From: Halopelagius inordinatus
Lineage (GTDB): Archaea; Halobacteriota; Halobacteria; Halobacteriales; Haloferacaceae
Reading direction: 5' to 3'
Assembly: GCF_900113245.1 (NCBI RefSeq)
Contig: NZ_FOOQ01000006.1
Location: forward strand, 1-64,000
Length of the DNA: 64,000 nucleotides
Positions 9,757 to 19,234 of this stretch are shown here, piece after piece. The position numbers and the translations under genes were made by a program. Under the pieces are notes generated by a model. It was given only the letters and a program-made list of their open reading frames with translations, was not told where the DNA came from and ran no database searches. Position 1 is the stretch's first letter; each line of letters begins with the position of its first letter.

Positions 9757-10148
9757 GATCTTTGTTACCTCGGGTGGCTTTATCAATTGTTTGTGCCAAT
9801 TCTCGTTTCCGAGATCACGAACCGGATTCGGTCGCGTTCGTTTCGGGAGTGAGACCAATCGGTCGGCGTCGAACGCAGACCGATGCATCTCCCGGGGAGG
9901 ATGTCGCCGGGGTGAAACGTTTCGGGGCCGCGTCACGCGGTTCGCATCTCCTACTGTCAGGATTAGCGGTTCGGAGAGTCTCTTCCTCGACGAACGGATA
10001 GCTCGCGTCGGTCAGCCGCGGCGTCCGAACGTGACCGGATTCCGTCACTAACCCGGAATACACCGGCCGTCTCGGTCTCTACCGCTCCGTCGAAGCGCCG
10101 ATAAACGGTAGCGAAAAAATAATATTCTAGTATATAATATCAGAAGTA
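9757..10148. other. Divergent promoter region between two histidine kinases
   Basis: This 392-base gap separates two divergent kinases. The part near 10115-10140 is very AT-rich and contains overlapping TATA-like boxes (AATATT and TATATAAT) suited to the plus-strand kinase. The rest is GC-rich without a recognisable gene. Confidence 0.5.
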
Positions 10149-12203
10149 GTGGGATTCGCACCAGGACTACCGACGTGGGTTTTACTCGCCGTCTCCGTTA
10201 TCAACGTCGGAATTGCTGCGATCGCTCTTCGCCGACGGGAGGTGAGAGGCGCGGTCCCGTTCGCCGTGATAATGGTCTTCGTGTCGCTCTACGCGTTCGG
10301 GGCCGCCGTTCGGGCAGCAAGCGTGACCCTGTCGGCCTACCGGATCGGTACCACGATCAAGTACGCCGGGATTCTCGCACTCGGACCGACTCAGCTTTGG
10401 TTCGGGTTGATATACACCGGGAGAAACTCGCTTCTCGATCGGCGCCACTGGGCGCTGTTGCTCGTTTGGCCGGTCACCGTCTTCGTACTCGTCGTGACTG
10501 CGCCAGCGCACGATCTGTTGTGGACCGTAGACGGGTTCATTAGGGGGCCGCCGTTGGCGACGATAGAGCGCGTGGATACTCCGCTCGTTGGGTTGACCAT
10601 CGCGTACGAGTACGCGCTGATACTCGTGACGTACGCGCTCATCGCGCTCGTCGGAATCAACAGAGGCGGACGATACCGCGTCCAAGTCGCACTGATGCTG
10701 ACCGGGGGGATAGTTCCGCTCGCGGGTAGTATGGTGCTCTTAGACGGTGGTAACCCAGCGGCGGCGTTGGACCCGGCAGCGTTCGCGTACACGATTACCG
10801 GAATCGTCTTCGCGATCGCGCTGTTTCGGTTCGACCTGCTCGATTTGGTCCCCGTCGCGAGGCATACCCTCGTCGACGAGATGGTCGACCCGGTCTTCGT
10901 CGTCAACGTCGACGGCCGGGTCGTCGACGTGAACATGGCCGGTATTGAACTCCTCGACGACGAGGAGAGACAGGTCATCGGGCGGTCCGCCGCCGACGTG
11001 ATTCCCGCCTACGGGTCGTTGAAGGACTGCAATGACGACTCCGATACCGACGTGACCATCGAGATCGACGACACGTTGCAGTTTTTCGATATCAGCCGGA
11101 CGGTGTTGACCGACCGGACCGGAACGGAGATCGGGTGGCTGTTCATCTACCGTGACGTCACAGAGCGCCACATCGTCAAAGAGCGGTTCAAACGGCTCAT
11201 AGAGCGGTCTTCGGACATGGTTGCGGTACTCGACGAGAATAGAACGATAACGCACGTCAGCCAGTCGATCGAAGAGATACTCGGCTACGAACCCGACGAA
11301 CTGATAGGCGAAAACGTCGCCGAACGCATCCACCCCGACGACCAAGCGGATATCGTCGAAGGGCTATCGGAGAACGTCGACGAACCCGGATACATCAGCA
11401 CGTACAGGGTGAGGTTCCGTAACTGCGACGGCGAGTGGCGAGTGATCGAGGTGCGAGCGAGGAACCTCCTCGACGACCCGTTCGTCGAGGGTATCGTTTT
11501 GAACTCCCGCGACGTGACCGAAAAGCAGCGACAGAAACGAAAGCTGATGCGGCAGAACGAACGGCTCGACCAGTTCGCCGGAATCGTCTCTCACGACCTC
11601 AGAAACCCGCTGAACGTCGCTATCGGTCACCTCGACATCCTCGAGGCGGACGTCGGAGACAACGGCTCCATCGAGACAATCGACCGTCAACTCGATCGGA
11701 TGCAGGACATCATCGACGATTCGCTCACGCTCGCTCGGTCCGGTGAGGCGGTGACCGAAACGAAATCGGTCGATCTCGAAACGATCGGCCGTGACGCGTG
11801 GGAGACCGTGGACACGGGGGGGGCGACGTTCGCGGTCACGGAGACTCTGCAACTGGAATGTGACCGCAATCGCCTCCTCAACGTATTCGAGAACCTGTTC
11901 CGAAACAGCGTCGAGCACAACGATTCGGCCGATCTGACCGTCAGAGTCGGTCGCTTAGACGAAGGGCACGGGTTCTACGTCGAGGATACCGGTACGGGCA
12001 TCCCCGAAGAGAAACGCGAGGGGGTGTTCGAACAGGGGTACACGACGAGTCGGGACGGAACGGGGTTCGGTCTCGCAATCGTCACGGACATCGTTCAGGC
12101 CCACGGGTGGCAGATTTCGCTCACGGACGGCGACGATGGAGGAGCGAGGTTCGAAATCGACTGCGACGAGGTTCTGGTCGAGAAACGAACCCAGATGGCT
12201 TAA
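10149..12203 (+). CDS. Membrane sensor histidine kinase with N-terminal 7TM domain and two PAS domains
   Basis: A 684-residue kinase. The start must be GTG 10149 because an in-frame TAG lies just upstream (10128) and no ATG precedes the first helix. Residues 10-225 form about seven membrane segments of the histidine-kinase 7TM sensor type, ending in AFAYTITGIVFAIALFRFDLLDL. PAS domains follow at about 240-340 and 350-460, then HisKA with His482 in VSHDLRNPL, and an HATPase ending near 680 (DTGTGIPEEKR, GTGFGLAIV). No receiver partner is encoded nearby, as is usual for haloarchaeal orphan kinases. It is divergent from the multi-PAS kinase at 5854-9756 and shares its C-terminal signature DGGARFE, so the two cores are probably related by duplication. 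Confidence 0.9.
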   Translation: MGFAPGLPTWVLLAVSVINVGIAAIALRRREVRGAVPFAVIMVFVSLYAFGAAVRAASVTLSAYRIGTTIKYAGILALGPTQLWFGLIYTGRNSLLDRRHWALLLVWPVTVFVLVVTAPAHDLLWTVDGFIRGPPLATIERVDTPLVGLTIAYEYALILVTYALIALVGINRGGRYRVQVALMLTGGIVPLAGSMVLLDGGNPAAALDPAAFAYTITGIVFAIALFRFDLLDLVPVARHTLVDEMVDPVFVVNVDGRVVDVNMAGIELLDDEERQVIGRSAADVIPAYGSLKDCNDDSDTDVTIEIDDTLQFFDISRTVLTDRTGTEIGWLFIYRDVTERHIVKERFKRLIERSSDMVAVLDENRTITHVSQSIEEILGYEPDELIGENVAERIHPDDQADIVEGLSENVDEPGYISTYRVRFRNCDGEWRVIEVRARNLLDDPFVEGIVLNSRDVTEKQRQKRKLMRQNERLDQFAGIVSHDLRNPLNVAIGHLDILEADVGDNGSIETIDRQLDRMQDIIDDSLTLARSGEAVTETKSVDLETIGRDAWETVDTGGATFAVTETLQLECDRNRLLNVFENLFRNSVEHNDSADLTVRVGRLDEGHGFYVEDTGTGIPEEKREGVFEQGYTTSRDGTGFGLAIVTDIVQAHGWQISLTDGDDGGARFEIDCDEVLVEKRTQMA

Positions 12204-12341
12204 TCTCGGCTCTATCGGCCGACGGCGAGCAGAACGCCGCCGAACTGAAACATCTCTCGTCGGTGCGTTCGCATCTCCTCGTAGCACGCGGGGTGGTCTG
12301 GACCGTCCCGCCCGCGCACACGTCGGAGCACCGACGGCGTT

Positions 12342-13139
12342 TCAGCCCGTGAGTTCCCGATAGAACGCCACGGAGTACACCGAGAAGAAGCCGCCGAACA
12401 GCGTCCCGGCGAGGAGAACGAGGACGCCGACGATAGCCACGACCGGGAGTGAAAGGGCCGGGAGGTGGAACGCCGCCGCCGACTGCGGCGACAACAGGAG
12501 CGAGAAGACGCCGACGATGCCGCCGAACACCCCTCCGAGAACCCCGACCAGGATCGAGTACCCCAGCGTACTCGCGAGGTGTGCTCGAACGACCGATGCA
12601 CTGCGTTTGAGTCCACCGACGGCGCCCGTATCTTCGATGACGATCGATTGGCCGTAAAACTGGACGAAAAAGAGGACCAGGAGGTACAGAAGTACCACGA
12701 CCGCGACGATGATTCCGACGGTTGCGAGGGCGGCGACGTTCGCCGAGGCGAGGCCGCCACTCCCGAGGATGAACGCGATACCGAACGTCCCGGCGAAAAA
12801 CGCGATCATCCCGAGAACGAAGTTGACCGCCATCAAAGCGAGGTACGCGACGAGAATCGAGACGTAGTGCGCCTTGCCGCCGTCGACGAACGTCCGTAAC
12901 GCCGTCCGTCCGTCGAGGGCTTCGTCCGCCATCGCGATTATCCCGCCTTGGAAGAACGGCATGACGAGGACGAACACGAGCGACAATCCGAGCGAGACGA
13001 GACTACTGAGCAACGGATCGACCGCTTGGAGCGCCAACTGCGGTACCTGAAACAGCGAGAGTACGAGTATCGGAACGAACACGACCGGATTTCGACGGAG
13101 GGCACTCGGCGTCCGGCGGAGGGCGTTCAGGAGGGCCAT
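12342..13139 (-). CDS. Multi-pass membrane protein of the haloarchaeal DUF7847-like type
   Basis: A 265-residue protein starting at ATG 13139 (MALLNALRRTPSALRRNPV); the longer open frame upstream has no coding character. It has about six hydrophobic stretches: two short ones near 20-75 (with PFFQGGIIAMADEAL between them), then segments near 95-120, 130-160, 195-225 and 235-260. Amphipathic loops GRTALRTFVDGGKAHY and VGGLKRSASVVRAHLAST separate them. This pattern, with a repeated domain of the type also seen in glycerophosphodiesterase membrane domains, is what I recall as DUF7847. The function is unknown. It lies upstream of nothing on its own strand and converges with the sensor kinase. Confidence 0.75.
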   Translation of the reverse strand: MALLNALRRTPSALRRNPVVFVPILVLSLFQVPQLALQAVDPLLSSLVSLGLSLVFVLVMPFFQGGIIAMADEALDGRTALRTFVDGGKAHYVSILVAYLALMAVNFVLGMIAFFAGTFGIAFILGSGGLASANVAALATVGIIVAVVVLLYLLVLFFVQFYGQSIVIEDTGAVGGLKRSASVVRAHLASTLGYSILVGVLGGVFGGIVGVFSLLLSPQSAAAFHLPALSLPVVAIVGVLVLLAGTLFGGFFSVYSVAFYRELTG

Positions 13140-13273
13140 ACCACACCCTCCCTCGCGTGCCTCAAAAGTGTTTCTCGATAGATAACTCTCCGAGCTACGA
13201 CGGAAGTCACCACTCACGGCCGCCGAGACGGGACAGTCGGGTGTGTTCGAGAGGTCGAAAGCTCCCGCAGGCC

Positions 13274-15229
13274 TCAAACTAACCCCGGGGGAAACAGGAG
13301 ATTCCAGTACCAGAGGAGCCAGCAGATACCGACCAGTGACGCGGTGACGACCGCGTAGTGGGTGCGAGTGAACAGGTCCCAGTCCTCGCAGATCCAACCG
13401 TAACCCGCGACTCCGGCAGTCGCGATGGTGCCGACCGCACCGAGACTCGTTCCGACGAACAACGCTCGGAACGTGGTCGGCGGGTCAGACAGCACTACGA
13501 GCGGGGTCGCGAGAAAATGTACGACGATCGTGAACGACGAAACGTACAGAACACCGATCGACCCGATAGCGAGGAGTTTCGCCCTGACGACGTCGTTCGT
13601 GACTGCAGTCTGCCAACTCTGCGGTGCGCTCTCGCCGCCCGTCAGAACGCGGTGATACAGCGCAGACGCCGGCCAACCGACGAGAGCCGACAGCGTTCCC
13701 AGTACGGTTGCGGCGACGACCATCCCGTGAACGGAGAGGCGGTCTAACCCCTCGACTCGGGCGAACGCCGTCGGGCTCCCGCCGTAGAACAGGTACCGTA
13801 TCGCGCCTTCCTCTCGGCCGAACGCGATCCGCCGGTTCCCGTCGGTTCGCTCGAACACGAGCGGTTCGATTTCGACCCACCGCTCAGTCTCGGTGTCCCG
13901 GTCGGTGACGAGCGTGCCGTCGTCTTCGAAGTGCACGTCGATAGTGGCTGCGTTCAGAGCGGAGGTTACTCGGTCGTGCCACGTGTGCGACCGCTGTGTG
14001 GATCGGTACGTGCCTGCGATTTCGTCGGCGCGGTGCGGCGGTCCGTCGGGCGTACGCGACGCCGTCTCCGGGTTTGGGAGTAGTTCGTCGAGGACGCCGT
14101 CCACCACGTCGGTCGCTGCGGCACTCCCTGCGGGGGCGTTGAACGAGACGAACAGTCCGAAATCGTACTCGGGGACGAGTACGAGATGGCTGTAAAACGA
14201 CAGTGTCGCACCGTTGTGCCAGAGCGTTCGGACGTCTCCGCGGAACTTCTCGATCAGCCCGAACGCCATCCCGGAGAGGCGGTCGTGGTGCGTCGCCCAC
14301 CGTTCGTGCATCGCACCGATCGTTCCTCGACCGAGGACCCGTTCACCGTCCAGGACGCCGTCGTTCAGATGGAGTTCGAGGAACCGTCCCATATCGCTCG
14401 CCGTGGCCGACATCGATCCTGCCGGTCGTAGCCCGAGGAGGGGGAACTCGCCCTGTCGGTATCTCTCCGTGGGGCCGTATCCGGTCGCGTGCGCCTCCGC
14501 GAGTGAACTCGGAAGCGGTTGTCTGAAACTGCTCGTTGTCATTCCAGCCGGCTGTAAGAGATGGTCGTCGATCGCCCGGTGGAACGGTTCGTCGGCGTGT
14601 GCGGCCAGCACCTGTCCGGCAAGCGCGTAGCCGAAGTTGGAGTACGACCCGATCCGTCCCGGCGGTCGGACGCGTCTCTGCGGGTCGTTCCGGAGATACG
14701 ATTCGAGCGGTCGGAGGTCGTCCTCGTTCGGAATCCACATCCCGCGGTTCGTCGACTCGAATCCACCCCGGTGCGTGACGAGGTCTGATAGCGTGACCGC
14801 TTCGTTCTCGCGTTCGTCTATCGGCACGTCGAGATACCGGGCGACGTCGGCGTCGGGGTCGATCACGTCCGATTCGACGAGTTCCATCAGAGCGGTTGCG
14901 ACGACCGGCTTGGACACGGAGCCGATCCGAAACGGCGTCTCCTCCGGATCGACGGGGGATTCGGTAGTCCGGTCGGCGACCCCGTACCCTTTGGTCACGG
15001 TTCTGGAACCGTCCGAGACGACGGCGATACTGGCACCGGGAACGTCGTGTTCGGCCAGACTCGTCTCGACTAACTCGTCGACGAGTCGTTCGATGTCGGA
15101 GTCGAGTGGCTGTTTCGTAGGTGCTGGCGGGCGTGCGGCCGAGGCTGACGTGGGAGACCCGGCGAGTGCGGCGGTCGACGCAGCACCGATTCCCGCAAGA
15201 AACCGGCGCCGGGAGGGCGAACGTCGCAT
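13274..15229 (-). CDS. Exported serine hydrolase (beta-lactamase/S12 family) with C-terminal membrane domain, paralogue of 3537-5432
   Basis: A 651-residue protein from ATG 15229, chosen because it opens directly with the Tat motif SRRRFLAGIG (residues 6-15) followed by an Ala-rich segment. Catalytic motifs are SVSK at 104-107 and YSN at 196-198, with a later WHNGA in place of the third motif. A domain starting near HRADEIAGTYRST and four C-terminal membrane segments follow, ending WYWNLLFP. The same order and the same closing motif (YWNLL) are found in the paralogue 8 kb away. The substrate is not known; a peptidoglycan role is ruled out by the host lineage. It may be an extracellular esterase or peptidase. 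Confidence 0.85.
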   Translation of the reverse strand: MRRSPSRRRFLAGIGAASTAALAGSPTSASAARPPAPTKQPLDSDIERLVDELVETSLAEHDVPGASIAVVSDGSRTVTKGYGVADRTTESPVDPEETPFRIGSVSKPVVATALMELVESDVIDPDADVARYLDVPIDERENEAVTLSDLVTHRGGFESTNRGMWIPNEDDLRPLESYLRNDPQRRVRPPGRIGSYSNFGYALAGQVLAAHADEPFHRAIDDHLLQPAGMTTSSFRQPLPSSLAEAHATGYGPTERYRQGEFPLLGLRPAGSMSATASDMGRFLELHLNDGVLDGERVLGRGTIGAMHERWATHHDRLSGMAFGLIEKFRGDVRTLWHNGATLSFYSHLVLVPEYDFGLFVSFNAPAGSAAATDVVDGVLDELLPNPETASRTPDGPPHRADEIAGTYRSTQRSHTWHDRVTSALNAATIDVHFEDDGTLVTDRDTETERWVEIEPLVFERTDGNRRIAFGREEGAIRYLFYGGSPTAFARVEGLDRLSVHGMVVAATVLGTLSALVGWPASALYHRVLTGGESAPQSWQTAVTNDVVRAKLLAIGSIGVLYVSSFTIVVHFLATPLVVLSDPPTTFRALFVGTSLGAVGTIATAGVAGYGWICEDWDLFTRTHYAVVTASLVGICWLLWYWNLLFPPGLV

Positions 15230-15341
15230 CACTCCGGGTATCTGGCCGTGAGAGGAAAAAACCACCTACGCGGGGTCTCTCTCGCCGACCGCGGTTTCGT
15301 CTCTCGCGCGTCTCGCTGAAACGCGGTCGGACGCCGGGTCG

Positions 15342-15590
15342 CTACGAAACCTCGATGACGGCGAGTTCGTCGCCCGCATCGACCTCCTGTTCGTGTTCCG
15401 TCAGGAACTCGACGATTTCGCCGTCCGCGTCGGCGGTGACGTCGTGGAAGTTCTTCATGACGCCGATGAGGGCGATTACGCTGTCGCTCTCGACGGCGTC
15501 TCCGGGCTCTACGAACGTCGGTTCCTCCGGGTCCGGCCGGCGGTAGAATACGCCCGGCATCGGCGCTGTCACCGTTGTTCGCTCTGTCAT
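15342..15590 (-). CDS. Biotin carboxyl carrier protein (short form)
   Basis: An 82-residue biotinyl domain protein. It has the PMPGVFYRRPDP opening, FVEPGDAV, the lysine-bearing hairpin IGVMKNFHDV and DADGEIVEFL, typical of short carriers that accompany PxpB/PxpC and a biotin carboxylase. Lys46 in VMKN is the expected biotinylation site; the usual following Met/Thr is Asn. It should shuttle carboxyl groups between the biotin carboxylase (17807-19159) and the PxpB/PxpC carboxyltransferase (15746-17619). It lies 155 bases downstream of pxpC on the same strand with its own TATA-like box (about 15619-15628), so it may be transcribed both alone and with the operon. Confidence 0.85.
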   Translation of the reverse strand: MTERTTVTAPMPGVFYRRPDPEEPTFVEPGDAVESDSVIALIGVMKNFHDVTADADGEIVEFLTEHEQEVDAGDELAVIEVS

Positions 15591-15745
15591 ATCGTTGGCG
15601 AATCTGGACTCCCGACACAGATATAGCTACCGGACACGGTCCACTCGAAGGTAGGACCGGGTCTCTCCGTTCAGATTCGAGCCGAAGACGGAGAACGGCC
15701 CGATATCGCCCGTCGGGCTTGGACGCGATCTCCTCGGATCGGCGG

Positions 15746-16720
15746 CTAGTCGAGGAAGTTCGCTCGAATCGCGTCCAGTCTGTCGTCGTGGTCCGAGCGA
15801 GCCTCTAACGCCTCCTCCACGTCGATGGCCTCGAACGTGATGTTGCGGTGAGTTCGCGCCTGCGCGAGCAGATTTCGATCGACGCTGACGACCGTCCCGA
15901 CCGTCGCGTACCCGCCGCCGGTCACGGCATCACGCATCAGAACGATAGGCTGGCCCGCCATCTGGATGGAACCGACCGGATACCCGAGGTCCACGACGTT
16001 CGTGGGGTCCGGTCCCGCACCGAACGGCTGTTCGCGCTTCTCGAACATCTCTTGGATATCCGGACCGCCGGTGAGCCGACAGCCCACGCGGTCCGCCTCG
16101 TCGCTGATCTTCCACTCCGTTCCGAGCAGTCGTTCGCGCCCCTCGTCGGTCAGCCGATAGTCACAGAGTCCCATTACGACGCGAATCGTATCGTTGTCCG
16201 CGTAGTCGGGGACGCGAGCGCTATCGACGGCCGCACCGACCGTCGCGTGACCGTCTGCGTCGCCGACGGGAAGCCGGTCGCCCTCTTCGAGGGCGCGACC
16301 CTCGTGACCGCCGATGCCGATGAGCGTGTACGTGGACCGACTCTCCATGACCGTCGGGACGTCGATACCGCCCGCGATAGCGAGATACGAGCGCACGCCT
16401 TCCGTCGCGAATTCGAACGAGAGTACGTCGCCGGCCTCGACCCGGACCGCCGTCCACATCGGAATCTCCTCGCCGTCGATCTTCGGTTCCATATCGGCGC
16501 CGGTCGCCGCGATGACGGCGTCTTCTTCGAATTCGAGGTCCGGCCCCGCGTACGTCATTTCGAGCGTCGCCGCGGTTTCGTCGTTCCCGACGACGTAGTT
16601 CGCGGCCTTGTGTGCGTACTGGTCCATCGCACCGGACGGCGGCATCCCGATGTGGTAGTGGCCGAAGCGGCCGGTGTCTTGGACCGTCGTCGAGAGACCG
16701 GGTTCGACTACTCGAATCAT
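15746..16720 (-). CDS. pxpC: 5-oxoprolinase subunit C / biotin-dependent carboxyltransferase AHS2 domain
   Basis: A 324-residue protein of the KipA/PxpC family. Family signatures: VVEPGLSTTVQDTGRFG at the N-terminus, GMPPSGAMDQYAHKAANYVVGN (key residues 26-47), LEMTYAGPDLEF and the late GYPVGSIQMAGQPIVLMRDAVTGGGYATVGTV region. With PxpB it forms a complex. In 5-oxoprolinase PxpABC this cleaves 5-oxoproline to glutamate using ATP; in urea carboxylase the homologous fused domain transfers carboxyl groups from biotin. The start overlaps the pxpB stop by one base (TGATG), so the two are co-translated. Presence of a carrier and a biotin carboxylase next door favours a biotin-dependent reaction here. 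Confidence 0.9.
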   Translation of the reverse strand: MIRVVEPGLSTTVQDTGRFGHYHIGMPPSGAMDQYAHKAANYVVGNDETAATLEMTYAGPDLEFEEDAVIAATGADMEPKIDGEEIPMWTAVRVEAGDVLSFEFATEGVRSYLAIAGGIDVPTVMESRSTYTLIGIGGHEGRALEEGDRLPVGDADGHATVGAAVDSARVPDYADNDTIRVVMGLCDYRLTDEGRERLLGTEWKISDEADRVGCRLTGGPDIQEMFEKREQPFGAGPDPTNVVDLGYPVGSIQMAGQPIVLMRDAVTGGGYATVGTVVSVDRNLLAQARTHRNITFEAIDVEEALEARSDHDDRLDAIRANFLD

Positions 16721-17619
16721 CAGTCGAGCACCTCCGTGATGCGCTGGTTGTACCCCTGTGGGTCCGCGAAGAACTCCTCGGGTTGGAAGTCGATGGTCCC
16801 CATGTTGTACTCGTACGTCCCGTTTTCGACCTCCTCGCGGATGGCGTCGTACTCCTCGCGGTCGATACGCCGGTAGTTGAGGATGTCACCGGGATTCGGT
16901 AGTACCATCGAGTCGTGGAAGTCGTCCAGCGTTTGATCGACGTCTAACACCTCGACGGGCGTCCGCCCGAAGAGTTGGTAGCCGCCCGCGCCCTCGACGG
17001 GGTAGATGGCGGTGAACGCGCCGCCGTAACCGACCGCACGGCTGGGCGTTTCGGTCCGCGGTTGGACGTACTTTGGAACCTCGATCTGTCGCTCCCGCGG
17101 CACCATCTGGAACGTCCACGGCAGTCCCGGGACGAAGCCGACCATCGTCACCATCTGCGGTGCGCCGGCGTGCGCGTCTATGAAGTCGTCGACGCTGTCG
17201 AAGCCGTTGATACGGGCCGAGTACTCCAAATCCGTCGAGTCGGGGTCTTGGTGTCGGTCGCGGAACTTCATCAGCGTCTCGTGAGTCCAGGGGTCGTCGT
17301 ACAGTACGGGGATGTCGATGACGTTCGCGTTCCACGTGTACTCGGTGAGGTCGATCTCCTCGCGAATCCGTTTGAGTTCGTCGATGAGGTCGTCGGGATG
17401 GAGTTCGCCCGGATCGAAGTGGAGCATATACGACGCGTTCGCGGGGGCCACTTCGATCATACCGGGGAGGTCACGGCGACGGATCTCTTGGGTGATCGCC
17501 TGCGCTTCGAAGTTCGCGTCGAAGCTCATGTCCTCGGCGAGTTCGACGAAGACGTGGTCGTCTCCACCGTACTCGTATCGCGGCGAGGAGAGTTCTCGTC
17601 GCTGGATACCGTTTGTCAT
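16720..17619 (-). CDS. pxpB: 5-oxoprolinase subunit B (KipI/AHS1 family)
   Basis: A 299-residue subunit. The N-terminal part ([16 protein letters not shown]) is followed by the KipI/AHS1 core: [21 protein letters not shown], the VPVLYDDPW motif and [10 protein letters not shown]. After these come [40 protein letters not shown]-type residues at about 190-230, the cyclophilin-like active surface. It pairs with PxpC, whose gene it overlaps by one base. A TATA-like box at about 17647-17656 sits 30 bases upstream, making this the first gene of a pxpB-pxpC(-carrier) operon divergent from the biotin carboxylase. It is slightly longer than the usual 220-240 residues because of an N-terminal extension of about 50. 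Confidence 0.9.
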   Translation of the reverse strand: MTNGIQRRELSSPRYEYGGDDHVFVELAEDMSFDANFEAQAITQEIRRRDLPGMIEVAPANASYMLHFDPGELHPDDLIDELKRIREEIDLTEYTWNANVIDIPVLYDDPWTHETLMKFRDRHQDPDSTDLEYSARINGFDSVDDFIDAHAGAPQMVTMVGFVPGLPWTFQMVPRERQIEVPKYVQPRTETPSRAVGYGGAFTAIYPVEGAGGYQLFGRTPVEVLDVDQTLDDFHDSMVLPNPGDILNYRRIDREEYDAIREEVENGTYEYNMGTIDFQPEEFFADPQGYNQRITEVLD

Positions 17620-17775
17620 CTCTGTGGCAGAATTACCCGCTCAGCGAGTTATAGATACTGGTAAACCCCAGATTCGACGCGCGTTCGAGGAGAATACGAG
17701 ACGCCTCCGGCGAACACGAGGCGGTGTTCGGAGGGACCAACTCCGAGACGGTGATATGTCATCCAACCCAAAGAC

Positions 17776-17785
17776 TGATATCGAA
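17776..17785 (+). promoter_or_regulatory. TATA-like box for biotin carboxylase, decides the start
   Basis: TGATATCGAA is centred 27 bases before GTG 17807, the spacing expected for a leaderless archaeal message. It favours GTG 17807 over ATG 17756 as the start. Confidence 0.5.
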
Positions 17786-17806
17786 AATCGACCGTACTCC
17801 CGTAAC

Positions 17807-19159
17807 GTGCCAGACCGTGTTCTGATTGCCAACCGGGGCGAGATAGCTATCCGTATCATCCAGGCGTGCCGCGAACTCGGTATCGACGCTATCGCGGTGT
17901 ACAGCGATACCGACGAGACGGCGAAACACGTACGCCTCGCCGACGACGCCTACCATATCGGGTCGTCAGTCGCACGCGAAAGCTACCTCGACCAAGACGC
18001 GATTATCGAGGCCGCACGGGAGGCCGACGCCGACGCCATCCACCCGGGGTACGGCTTCCTCGCCGAGAACACCGAGTTCGCCGCGAACGTAGAGGACAGC
18101 GATTTCAACTGGATCGGCCCGCCCAGCGACGTGATGGCGGAGTTCGGAGAGAAGACGAAAGCCCGCCGGATCATGGACCGCGCGGACGTCCCCATCGTCC
18201 CGGGGACCACCGACCCCGTCGAGAGCGCCGACGAAGTCCGCGAATTTGCCGACGAACACGGCTACCCGGTCGCTATCAAGGCCGACGGCGGCGGTGGTGG
18301 CCGCGGCCTCAAAGTCGTCCGCTCGGAGGCAGACATCGCCGACCAGTTCGCGGACGCAAAGCGCGAGGGCGAGGCGTACTTCGACAACGCGAACGTGTAC
18401 GTCGAACGATTCTTGGAGAACCCTCGCCACATCGAGGTCCAAATTCTCGGCGACGAACACGGAACCGTTCGCCATCTGGGAGAGCGCGACTGCTCGACGC
18501 AGCGTCGCCAACAGAAACTCATCGAAGAGACGCCCAGCCCCGTCCTCGACGACGAGACGCGCGAGGAAATCTGCGAGGCCGCGCGCCGCGGTGCCGACGA
18601 GGCGGGATACGTCAACGCCGGAACCTTCGAGTTCCTCTACGAGGACGGCGAGTTCTTCTTCCTCGAAGTGAACGCCCGCATCCAAGTCGAACACGCCATC
18701 ACGGAGGCCGTGACCGGCATCGATATCGTGAAGTGGCAGATTCGTATCGCGGACGGCGAGGAGTTGTCGTTCCCGCAGTCCGCGGTCGAACCGCGCGGTG
18801 CGGCCATCGAGTTCCGAATCAACGCGGAGAAGCCAGCAGACGACTTCTCACCGATGCCCGGTGAACTGACGACGTACCGGCCGCCGACCGGTATCGGAAC
18901 GCGCGTCGACGACGCCGTCAACCAAGGCGACCGCGTCCCGCCGTTCTACGACTCGATGTTCGCGAAGTTCATCGTCTCCGGGGAGGACCGCCACGAGGCC
19001 ATCCGGCGCGGCAGACGCGCTCTCGCGGAGACCACTATCGAGGGCGTGCCGACGACGATTCCGTTCCACGAGCAGATGCTCGCAGACGAGCGATTCCTGA
19101 ACGCCGAACATACCACGAAATTCGTCGACGAGGAACTCGATATCGAACGCAGCGAGTAG
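17807..19159 (+). CDS. accC: Biotin carboxylase subunit (AccC type)
   Basis: A 450-residue ATP-grasp enzyme that carboxylates biotin on the carrier with bicarbonate and ATP. I chose GTG 17807 because it gives the classic N-terminus [16 protein letters not shown] and has a TATA-like box 27 bases upstream; an ATG at 17756 would add 17 residues lacking family resemblance. Visible motifs: the glycine-rich ATP loop [46 protein letters not shown] and the catalytic [13 protein letters not shown] (standard enzymes have NTRIQVEH-like residues; here NARIQ). The C-terminal domain has [13 protein letters not shown]-like residues. Divergent from pxpB-pxpC with 187 bases between starts, and near the only carrier gene of the window, it most likely serves that carrier, though a second role in acyl-CoA carboxylase cannot be excluded. 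Confidence 0.9.
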   Translation: MPDRVLIANRGEIAIRIIQACRELGIDAIAVYSDTDETAKHVRLADDAYHIGSSVARESYLDQDAIIEAAREADADAIHPGYGFLAENTEFAANVEDSDFNWIGPPSDVMAEFGEKTKARRIMDRADVPIVPGTTDPVESADEVREFADEHGYPVAIKADGGGGGRGLKVVRSEADIADQFADAKREGEAYFDNANVYVERFLENPRHIEVQILGDEHGTVRHLGERDCSTQRRQQKLIEETPSPVLDDETREEICEAARRGADEAGYVNAGTFEFLYEDGEFFFLEVNARIQVEHAITEAVTGIDIVKWQIRIADGEELSFPQSAVEPRGAAIEFRINAEKPADDFSPMPGELTTYRPPTGIGTRVDDAVNQGDRVPPFYDSMFAKFIVSGEDRHEAIRRGRRALAETTIEGVPTTIPFHEQMLADERFLNAEHTTKFVDEELDIERSE

Positions 19160-19234
19160 GGTCGCCGGTTCAGTTCGCGGCGACCGGTCCGTTCAGTCGA
19201 CTTCGGCCGGGAGAAAGCCGCCGTCTCGGACCGG

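Noticed and set aside
17756-17806. Upstream ATG start for biotin carboxylase
   Set aside because: It would add 17 residues outside the family N-terminus; the GTG at 17807 has a better-placed TATA-like box.
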